In this document: one piece after another, positions 7,032 to 12,804 of the stretch
How positions within the stretch are numbered: the first letter of the stretch is position 1
How the letters are laid out: each line of letters opens with the position of its first letter
NCBI GenBank assembly: GCA_900548195.1
Contig: URJQ01000042.1
Location: forward strand, 1 to 21,659
Direction of reading: 5' to 3'
DNA: 21,659 nucleotides
Source: an uncultured Prevotella sp.
Lineage (GTDB): Bacteria; Bacteroidota; Bacteroidia; Bacteroidales; Bacteroidaceae
The notes under the pieces: generated by a model
The model's input: the letters and a program-made list of their open reading frames with translations, nothing else
What the model was told of the DNA's origin: nothing
The model's database searches: none
Translations under genes and position numbers: made by a program

Positions 7032-7406
7032 TCAAGTCAATTCATGTCCCTCCAGACATGCTTTCCTGTCATCGCCGGGAGTAATTCCATATACCTTCAG
7101 GTATGAACGATGAAACGTCATGCGACAAGAGAATCCACATTGCAGTGCAATATCTTCGAGGGTGGAATGCCTATGTGTCAGCGAATGTATAATTCTGTGT
7201 GCCTGATATGCGCGATGCCGATTGATGAAATCATAGAAATTGCATCCGAATACCGATTTCATTACTATCGAGATGTAAGCTTTTGGTATGCCCGTCTCGG
7301 CAGACACCTTCTCTCTGGTGATGTCAAAATCTCGAAAATGCCTTTTGGTGACGATATAATCTTTCAGTGTTTTGCTTATTTCAGCCTCGTTGAAAGTTTT
7401 CTTCAT
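7032..7406 (-). CDS. AraC-type DNA-binding protein, DNA-binding domain only
   Basis: This 124-residue protein is little more than an AraC/XylS DNA-binding domain. It has two helix-turn-helix units, around 31-51 (REKVSAETGIPKAYISIVMK) and 81-107, joined by a long helix. It ends in the typical second block (LEDIALQCGF, then FHRSYLKVYGITPGDDRK, where family members usually have F.R.FKK..G.TP..YR). No ligand-binding or receiver domain is attached, so control must come from its level or from a partner. It lies 13 bases after the lipoprotein gene and is probably co-transcribed with it. A role in regulating that operon or responding to the same stress is inference; the targets are unknown. Confidence 0.85.
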   Translation of the reverse strand: MKKTFNEAEISKTLKDYIVTKRHFRDFDITREKVSAETGIPKAYISIVMKSVFGCNFYDFINRHRAYQAHRIIHSLTHRHSTLEDIALQCGFSCRMTFHRSYLKVYGITPGDDRKACLEGHELT

Positions 7407-7419
7407 AATAGGGCAGGGC

Positions 7420-8277
7420 TTATATCGTCATATTTACTTTGCCGTTGGCATCCACGATGATATTGATGTGATAACTCGTGTAAGTATCAGGCTCAGTGAG
7501 AATTGCGGTGAAATGTACGCCCTCTGCCGTAGCTTTCTCGATGGTTATATCAGAGAGAATGCAGCGCGAGATGTACTCTTTAGGCACTAATTTGGCGAAG
7601 TCATATTTGCGGTAATCCCTGTTTATCAAAGCCTTAGAACCATTATATACGGCAATATGCACGATATTGTCGTAATAAGCCTGATCTACGCTGACGCCTT
7701 CCTCATTGACAGTCTGTCGAAGCACCTTGTATGTGGTAGGGTTTACCTGAGAGTAAGCATGAAATCTCTTCTCACCAGTAGTCATCACAGTGTCGCGTTT
7801 GATGAGTCGTCCCTGATTGATATCCGTAGTTTTGGGTTTCTCATGCTCGAATACGGCAATGTAATCCGCATCGTTGGTTTTGGACAATGCGACCTCATCG
7901 CCATCCGAATTGACGAAACGGAGAGTGTGCTCGGTGAGCTTTAGGATATGATACTTGGTGGATTGGGAGTTTTCGAGGAAAAGGGTGTCAGCATAGATGC
8001 GGTATTTCACCGGTTCGCTGAGAGAGTCAGGATAGAAGATGGTATCCCCCTTTGCCCTGAAAGCGCAACTGCCTTGGTCTTCATTTATCCATATTCCCTG
8101 TATCATTTTTTTTGCCTGAAGGTCTTCCTCCTGCTCTTGCTTGTCAGTAGCCTTGCTGTTGCCACATGAAGAGACGAGACAAGAAAGGGAAACGGAGATA
8201 CCTATAAGCATGAAAAATGCCAAAAAGCATCTAAGTGCTTTGCGCACGCGTATATTATAATAATGTGTGGGTTTCAT
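7420..8277 (-). CDS. Predicted lipoprotein of unknown function
   Basis: This 285-residue protein has a lipoprotein signal peptide: basic N-terminus (MKPTHYYNIRVRKALR), hydrophobic FLAFFMLIGISVSLSCL, and a lipobox VSSC with the lipidated Cys at 38. I set the start at the ATG at 8277, which lies 9 bases after a good -7 box; an earlier in-frame ATG at 8388 would be upstream of that promoter. The mature part has an acidic, Gln-rich spacer (KATDKQEQEEDLQAKK) and then beta-rich sequence resembling small secreted Bacteroidetes lipoproteins. It may belong to a DUF4738-like family, but I cannot confirm this. It heads an operon with the AraC-type gene and is transcribed divergently from the HU-CCDC81/SPOR gene. 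Surface or periplasmic location is expected. Confidence 0.75.
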   Translation of the reverse strand: MKPTHYYNIRVRKALRCFLAFFMLIGISVSLSCLVSSCGNSKATDKQEQEEDLQAKKMIQGIWINEDQGSCAFRAKGDTIFYPDSLSEPVKYRIYADTLFLENSQSTKYHILKLTEHTLRFVNSDGDEVALSKTNDADYIAVFEHEKPKTTDINQGRLIKRDTVMTTGEKRFHAYSQVNPTTYKVLRQTVNEEGVSVDQAYYDNIVHIAVYNGSKALINRDYRKYDFAKLVPKEYISRCILSDITIEKATAEGVHFTAILTEPDTYTSYHINIIVDANGKVNMTI

Positions 8278-8286
8278 AAACGGGTG

Positions 8287-8294
8287 CAAATATA
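8287..8294 (-). promoter_or_regulatory. -7 box of the lipoprotein operon
   Basis: On the minus strand TATATTTG matches TAnnTTTG and is followed by CACCCGTTT and then the ATG at 8277, leaving only 9 bases. The -33 region is weak. It lies back to back with the plus-strand promoter ending at 8385. Confidence 0.6.
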
Positions 8295-8353
8295 ACAATA
8301 AATTTTGTAAACGAAGAAAACAAGATATTTTTTTCTGAATAAATTTACTTTTA

Positions 8354-8385
8354 TTTGCCAGTTTCGGGAAATTGTAGTAACTTTG
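8354..8385 (+). promoter_or_regulatory. Consensus Bacteroidetes promoter of the HU-CCDC81/SPOR gene
   Basis: TTTG at 8354-8357 and TAACTTTG at 8378-8385 are exact matches to the -33 and -7 consensus, 20 bases apart, which is the best promoter in the window. The ATG at 8394 is only 8 bases after the -7 box, so the mRNA should have almost no leader. Confidence 0.8.
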
Positions 8386-8393
8386 CATTTCGG

Positions 8394-9515
8394 ATGATAG
8401 AATTGGCTAAACATATAGAGATTTTGCTCCTCGACAACGATTGTGTGATCGTTCCGGAGTTTGGTGGGTTTATGGCTCACCACGTTAATTCTGTATATGA
8501 TGAGGAGGACGGTCTGTTCCTGCCACCACGTCGCACTCTTGGCTTTAATTCCCAACTTTATATAAATGACTCTCTCCTCGCACAATCATACGTGGAGGCT
8601 TATGACATCAGCTACCCTGATGCGATGAATCGTATCGAGTCTGAAGTAAGGGAAATGCGCCAGATAATTGCTCAGGAAGGCTATTATGAGCTTCCAGACA
8701 TTGGAGTGATAAGGGTGAATGAGGACAATAACTATGAGTTTGAGCCATGTCCGTCAGGTATTCTTACCCCTTCCATCTACGCATTGGATTCCTTTGAGAT
8801 GCCACTTCTGAATACTGTTGCCACTCAGACAGAGGTATATGAAGAGAAGGCACAGGAGGCAAAGCCGGTTGCACGCAAGATGAAAGCGAAGAAGAAGTGG
8901 GGCAATGTCATCAAATTCCCTAAGGGAATGAGAGAAGGAACTAATGCTTCTGTATCGGAAAATGCTGGCAATAAGGCAGATAATGCACCAAAGCATACCG
9001 CTACAATCCTGAGTATAGATTCCGGACTGTATATGAATATTGCAGCCGTTGCAGTGCTTCTCATCGTATTCGTATTCTCTTCAATGCCTTTCGGTGAGGC
9101 TGTTCCGACAGTCGTTCAGCAGTGTTCGATGGATAGCAATATCCTTTCCACTATCATGCCACAATCAAATGTGGTAGCACCAGAGAAGATAGAAGTGGTG
9201 AAGGTGGTGAACAATGCAGTGGTAAACACAGAGCGTACCGCTTCGGAAGACTCAGTGCTTGAGGCTAAGAGAGCGGAAAAGAAAGAGCAGTACGTTATCG
9301 TTCTTGCCAGCAAAGTGACAAAGTCTAACGGTGAAGCACTTGCAGAAAGACTGAAGAAAGACGGACTGAAGGATGCCCGAGTGCTGGAGCGTGCAAACGG
9401 AAACAAGGTGGTCTGCGGAGCGTATGATTCAGAAGCCGAGGCTTATGTGGCTTCTGATAAATTGCGCGACAAGTCTTCACAATATAGAGATGTATGGGTG
9501 ATGAAGGTGAACTGA
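8394..9515 (+). CDS. HU-CCDC81 and SPOR domain-containing membrane protein
   Basis: This 373-residue protein has three parts. The N-terminal 130 residues match the paired HU-like domains of the prokaryotic CCDC81 family (IELAKHIEILLLDNDCVIVP, then EFGGFMAHH and, in the second, ELPDIGVIRVN). A basic linker (RKMKAKKKWG) leads to one transmembrane helix around 214-234 (NIAAVAVLLIVFVFSSMPFG). A C-terminal SPOR domain fills about 298-373 (EQYVIVLASKVTKSNGEALA to the end). SPOR domains bind septal peptidoglycan stripped of peptides, and HU-like domains bind DNA, so the protein could link chromosome and division septum with its N-terminus inside the cell. That is inference. The start at 8394 follows a consensus promoter; an in-frame earlier codon at 8355 lies inside that promoter and is rejected. 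No operon partner is seen. Confidence 0.88.
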   Translation: MIELAKHIEILLLDNDCVIVPEFGGFMAHHVNSVYDEEDGLFLPPRRTLGFNSQLYINDSLLAQSYVEAYDISYPDAMNRIESEVREMRQIIAQEGYYELPDIGVIRVNEDNNYEFEPCPSGILTPSIYALDSFEMPLLNTVATQTEVYEEKAQEAKPVARKMKAKKKWGNVIKFPKGMREGTNASVSENAGNKADNAPKHTATILSIDSGLYMNIAAVAVLLIVFVFSSMPFGEAVPTVVQQCSMDSNILSTIMPQSNVVAPEKIEVVKVVNNAVVNTERTASEDSVLEAKRAEKKEQYVIVLASKVTKSNGEALAERLKKDGLKDARVLERANGNKVVCGAYDSEAEAYVASDKLRDKSSQYRDVWVMKVN

Positions 9516-10204
9516 TTCATCTCCCGTTCATCTGTGTCGTTTTAGAAGCATAATGCCTTTAGCAAAAGGGCGAGAAAACAATATATAAGCACGCACGAAA
9601 GTTCACATTCAGTTTGCTCAAATGTAGTTCAGTCGAAGCCTTGCTCTTATGGCTAATGACATTAAAGAAAAGGCTCTGTCAATCCTCTACAAAGCAAATA
9701 AGCGAAGGGGAAAAATAGAACAAAAAATTATAGCAAAGCAATGATTTTCTAATAGCTAAGCTTTCACAGTGCAATATCATAGTTATTACCTTGCAAAAGC
9801 TATGCTTTTACCTCGTAATATCTATGCTTTTACAACCTAAAAGCTATGCTTTTGCAATCTATTGATTATCAAGCGGTTGTAAGACTGCTTTCAGGTTGTG
9901 TCCAAAAATGGAAAAATAGACCAATTTATTGCTTGGATGAAGTCCTGTAATAAGGGTCTGTCTGGTTTTCCATCAAAGCATTCAAAGTAAATATAAATGT
10001 ATAAACAATAGATGGGGCATGGTGATTCCTGCCTAAAGAAAAGGGAAGTGGAGGATGCTCAGTGATAGTGTTCTTCATTTTTTTTATAGGTATTAGGCAT
10101 TAGGTTTTAGATAACAAAGGGTGAGTTTCTTTTATTCTTACAATCAAACAAACCCGCAACCCACTACCAATAACCTTTCCCCACAACTATCCAATCGAAA
10201 AGAA
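9516..10204. other. Gene-free region of about 690 bases
   Basis: No convincing gene, tRNA or promoter was found here. It contains the 22-bp tandem array at 9735-9866 and, near 10087-10111, a short GGTATTAGGCATTAGG-type micro-repeat. The last 80 bases are a C/A-rich leader before the FHA gene; an in-frame GTG at 10121 could extend that gene but has no support. Confidence 0.6.
9735..9866. repeat. Tandem 22-bp array with palindromic AAAAGC-TAT-GCTTTT junctions
   Basis: Six units of exactly 22 bases start at 9735, 9757, 9779, 9801, 9823 and 9845. The consensus runs TATGCTTTTAC, a variable CCTTG-like centre, then TAAAAGC. Where two units meet, AAAAGC-TAT-GCTTTT forms a palindrome, clearest at 9795-9809 and 9839-9853. 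The central units are best conserved and the flanks decay, 9735 matching about 13 of 22 positions. It differs in sequence from the other 22-bp array at 19291. There are no unique spacers, so it is not a CRISPR array. Confidence 0.8.
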
Positions 10205-10741
10205 ATGAAAAGAGTAAGATGCCCGAAGTGTGATAACTACATCACTTTTGACGAGACAAGATATGAGAGCGGACAGTCATTGGTGTTCCAATGTGACCGT
10301 TGCGGTAAGGAGTTTGGAATCCGTATAGGCGTTTCCAAACTGAGAAAACAGCAGAAAGATGAAAATCCTACCACTCAAGAGGCAGATGAAGGATGTGGAG
10401 CTATCGTGGTGATAGAGAATGTGTTCCACTATAAGCAGGTGCTTCCATTGAAGATGGGAGACAATGTTATCGGCAGATACATGAAGGGCTCAAAGTGTAA
10501 TACTCCGATTGAGACCGTCGATCCATCAGTGGATATGAATCATTGCATCATCAATGTGAGTCGCGACAAGAGAGGAAACCTCAAATATGTGCTCCGTGAC
10601 GGTCCGAGCTATACAGGAACATTCGTTGATAATGAGATACTCGGCGACAGAGAACGCCGCGTGATAGAGAATGATACGCTCTTTACTATTGGTGCCACTT
10701 CCATCATATTGAAGACCAAGGGTCACGAGGAAGACCAGTAA
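10205..10741 (+). CDS. Zinc-ribbon and FHA domain protein
   Basis: This 178-residue protein starts with a zinc-ribbon of the MJ0042 kind, with cysteine pairs C6-C9 (CPKC) and C30-C33 (CDRC). A short polar linker follows, then an FHA fold over about 82-172: GDNVIGRY (86-92), PSVDMNHCIINV (107-118), and GTFVDNEIL with the usual Asn at 143. FHA domains bind phosphothreonine. Here the Arg of the GR pair (R91) is kept, but the usual S-R-x-H segment reads D-M-N-H, so the binding Ser appears replaced. It may recognise a different ligand. The ATG at 10205 puts the zinc-ribbon at the N-terminus as in related proteins. It is separated by 109 bases and a hairpin from the flavodoxin-ferredoxin gene, and co-transcription is possible. 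No kinase or phosphatase is nearby. Confidence 0.85.
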   Translation: MKRVRCPKCDNYITFDETRYESGQSLVFQCDRCGKEFGIRIGVSKLRKQQKDENPTTQEADEGCGAIVVIENVFHYKQVLPLKMGDNVIGRYMKGSKCNTPIETVDPSVDMNHCIINVSRDKRGNLKYVLRDGPSYTGTFVDNEILGDRERRVIENDTLFTIGATSIILKTKGHEEDQ

Positions 10742-10760
10742 GAAGAACAGTTGAGATTTG

Positions 10761-10793
10761 AGTAGGTAATCCAGATGATTATGATTGCCTACT
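10761..10793 (+). repeat. Intergenic hairpin AGTAGGTAATC/GATTGCCTACT
   Basis: AGTAGGTAATC (10761-10771) pairs with GATTGCCTACT (10783-10793), 11 bp with one G-U, around an 11-base loop. No T-run follows. Related single arms occur at 2944-2955 and 10812-10820, and a longer hairpin bounded by AAGTAGG and CCTACTT lies at 16244-16331, so this may be a recurring element. Confidence 0.6.
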
Positions 10794-10850
10794 TAATATC
10801 AAAATGATTCTGATTACCTAATTAGCAATTCAGAAAAAGAGAAAAAGCAA

Positions 10851-11687
10851 ATGATATTCTATTTCTCAGCAACAGGAAACAGCAAATGGGCTGCAGAGAA
10901 GATTGCAAGCCTCGTGGCAGACAAAATCTGCGACATCACCACTATGGGAGACCATCCAGAGTGCTCCCTAAAGGCAGGTGAGAAAGTAGGTTTCGTGTTT
11001 CCAGTGCATGGCTGGAGGGTGCCAAGGATAGTAAGTGAGTTTCTGGAAAGGCTGACACTTTCCAATTATAATCAATCCACTTACACCTATGCTCTCTGCA
11101 CGGCGGGAGACAGTGTGGGCGAGACAATGGCGCTTCTCACTACACAAATCAAGGAGAGAGGGATGCATCTCAATGCTTCTTTCTCTATTATTATGCCTGA
11201 AAGTTACATCGGACTGCCGTTCATGTATCTTGACACGTTCACTTCAGCCAGTACTAAGTATTATAATGCCAGTGTTAATGTGGGCAAATATGCCAGGCTG
11301 ATAAGCGAGAGCAGGGGAGGGGAATATCTCGACAAAGGTGCATTCCCAAGGCTTTATTCAGGGTTGCTCGGTGGATTCTTCACCAGATTCCTTATTACTG
11401 ACGCCTGTTTTCATGTCGATAAGAATAAATGTGTCGGTTGCGGAATATGCGAGAAGGTCTGCCCCGTTCATGATATAGAATACCGGAAGAGCGGAACGGA
11501 ATCGTCCGCGGCGAAGGTGCCTGAAGGTGAAAATAATGGCTTGCCGGAGTGGAAACACAATGGAAAATGCCTCACTTGCTTCGCTTGTCTCCATCACTGT
11601 CCGAAGAATGCGATTTCATGGGGATGGTTTACAAAAGGAAAAGGCCAGTATTATTACGGCAAGAAAAATGTTAAACAATGCTTATAA
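10851..11687 (+). CDS. EFR1-type flavodoxin-ferredoxin fusion protein
   Basis: The 278-residue protein joins a flavodoxin-like domain with a dicluster ferredoxin, the arrangement of the EFR1 family. The FMN phosphate loop is FSATGNS at 5-11. The two [4Fe-4S] motifs are C194, C197, C200, C204 (CVGCGICEKVCP) and C240, C243, C246, C250 (CLTCFACLHHCP). The protein should move electrons between clusters and a flavin in the cytoplasm; a partner enzyme is not apparent in the neighbourhood. Its length is normal for the family. The ATG at 10851 lies directly before the flavodoxin strand MIFYFSATGN, leaving no room for a different start. It follows the FHA gene on the same strand, and a new promoter for the DUF4468 gene starts 25 bases after its stop. 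The physiological role is unknown. Confidence 0.9.
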   Translation: MIFYFSATGNSKWAAEKIASLVADKICDITTMGDHPECSLKAGEKVGFVFPVHGWRVPRIVSEFLERLTLSNYNQSTYTYALCTAGDSVGETMALLTTQIKERGMHLNASFSIIMPESYIGLPFMYLDTFTSASTKYYNASVNVGKYARLISESRGGEYLDKGAFPRLYSGLLGGFFTRFLITDACFHVDKNKCVGCGICEKVCPVHDIEYRKSGTESSAAKVPEGENNGLPEWKHNGKCLTCFACLHHCPKNAISWGWFTKGKGQYYYGKKNVKQCL

Positions 11688-11712
11688 TTTATTGACTTTT
11701 GCTTTTTTTTTA

Positions 11713-11720
11713 TATCTTTG
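11713..11720 (+). promoter_or_regulatory. -7 box upstream of the DUF4468 gene
   Basis: TATCTTTG matches TAnnTTTG and is followed by CA, as in the other promoters here. The TTG at 11692-11694 could be the -33 element, 18 bases upstream. The ATG is 45 bases downstream. It probably drives the block running to galM. Confidence 0.6.
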
Positions 11721-11765
11721 CAGTTGAATGGTATTACAAAACGATTATAACATAATTAAACTATA

Positions 11766-12422
11766 ATGAAAAAGATAATAATAGCCCTTTCGCTTTTGGC
11801 TTCTACTATGACTTGCTATGCCCAGACAGGCTGGGAAACCCTTGACAATCAGCAGGAGGAAGTGAAGCAGGAAAAGAAGGCATTGTTTGGCAACAAGACA
11901 TCAAAGGTCATTCCACCTAAGTATAATAAAGGTGCTGTGACAGAGGAAAACGGCAGAGTCTGCTGGACAAAGACATACGACCTTCCGGGGCTTACCGGTG
12001 CGGAAATCTACGCAAAGGCACTTGCCACGATGCAGAGATTGGTAAAGACCGAGCAGCAGACCGACAAATCCGTCGTTGCTGTGGTGAATAGAAACACCAA
12101 CCAGATAGGAGTCCGTCTCTGTGAACATCTCGTCTTTTCCAATAAACTGCTCTCCCTCGACCAGACACTCTTCAACTATCATCTCTTTGTGGCGTGCAGC
12201 GATGGAAAGTGTACCATAAAGCTTACCAATATCACATATCGCTATGAGATAGGTCGCCCTACGGAAGTAACTTATACAGCTGAGGAGATGATTTCGGATG
12301 CAGTCTCTTTCAATAAGAAAGGAACGAAATACACCAAGGGCGGAACAAAGAAATTCCGCGAGAAGACCATTGACCGCAAGGACGAACTGTTCGCTTGGAT
12401 CGGTGAGGAACTGAAGAAGTAA
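11766..12422 (+). CDS. DUF4468 domain-containing secreted protein
   Basis: The 218-residue protein begins with a signal peptide (MKKIIIALSLLASTMTCYAQ, cleavage probably just before or after the final Gln). The rest fits the DUF4468 family of Bacteroidetes, with a TBP-like fold: WTKTYDLPGLTGAEIYAKAL (49-68) is the typical opening, followed by the beta strands VRLCEHLVF, YHLFVACSDGKCTIKLTNI and TYRYEIG. It lacks a lipobox Cys and should be periplasmic or surface-exposed. Family function is unknown. It heads a tightly spaced plus-strand group with a small membrane protein, the porin-like protein and galM, which suggests an envelope role. Identification is by memory of the family's pattern and is fairly likely. 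Confidence 0.8.
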   Translation: MKKIIIALSLLASTMTCYAQTGWETLDNQQEEVKQEKKALFGNKTSKVIPPKYNKGAVTEENGRVCWTKTYDLPGLTGAEIYAKALATMQRLVKTEQQTDKSVVAVVNRNTNQIGVRLCEHLVFSNKLLSLDQTLFNYHLFVACSDGKCTIKLTNITYRYEIGRPTEVTYTAEEMISDAVSFNKKGTKYTKGGTKKFREKTIDRKDELFAWIGEELKK

Positions 12423-12492
12423 AACGCTTGCCAGCATCGCTTTAAGGTGATTTAGGTAAAGCAGAATATATACCAACCAACCCAAAAGGCTG

Positions 12493-12744
12493 ATGGATAC
12501 AAACAATAACGAAATAAATGAGAACCCTGTGGAGGAGCCTTCGGTAAGAAGACACCATCGCAAACCGGAGAAGGAACGCGGAAAATTCTTCCTGCTCAGG
12601 CAGATACTGAATGTCATCTTCATGCTTGTCGCTGTGGCAGGATGCGTCGTTTACGTAAAAGTCGATAACCGTATGGGAGCCGTCATCATCATCATTGGAA
12701 TGGCTTTCAAGATGGCAGAGTGCGCTCTCAGGTTCAAGAAGTAA
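12493..12744 (+). CDS. Small two-helix membrane protein
   Basis: This 83-residue protein has a hydrophilic, Glu/Arg-rich N-terminal third (residues 1-34, with the basic cluster RRHHRKPEKERGK) and two predicted transmembrane helices. These lie at about 37-56 (NVIFMLVAVAGCVVYVKV) and 61-78 (GAVIIIIGMAFKMAECAL). The N-terminus is expected to stay in the cytoplasm. I do not recognise a named family, though similar small proteins are common in Bacteroidetes. It lies 70 bases after the DUF4468 gene and 60 bases before the porin-like gene, so it is probably co-transcribed. A GGAATATTCC palindrome sits in the gap after it. The coding call is supported by codon use, length and context. Confidence 0.75.
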   Translation: MDTNNNEINENPVEEPSVRRHHRKPEKERGKFFLLRQILNVIFMLVAVAGCVVYVKVDNRMGAVIIIIGMAFKMAECALRFKK

Positions 12745-12804
12745 TGTAATGAATGGAAAACGGGATGGAATATTCCCGGAATGATCTACCAGAAAAGACA
12801 ATCA

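Noticed and set aside
8355..8393. Earlier in-frame start for the HU-CCDC81/SPOR protein
   Set aside because: It falls between the -33 and -7 boxes and would be upstream of the transcript start.
9516..9734. Small gene or RNA between the SPOR gene and the tandem array
   Set aside because: No reading frame with recognisable features, no cloverleaf and no promoter or terminator pair.
10121..10204. GTG start extending the FHA protein by 28 residues
   Set aside because: The extension is Asn/Gln/Pro-rich and unlike the family; the ATG at 10205 places the zinc-ribbon at the N-terminus.
11901..12623. Minus-strand open frame of about 240 codons over the DUF4468 gene
   Set aside because: It overlaps two well-supported plus-strand genes and reads as an unlikely Cys/Ser/Leu-rich sequence.
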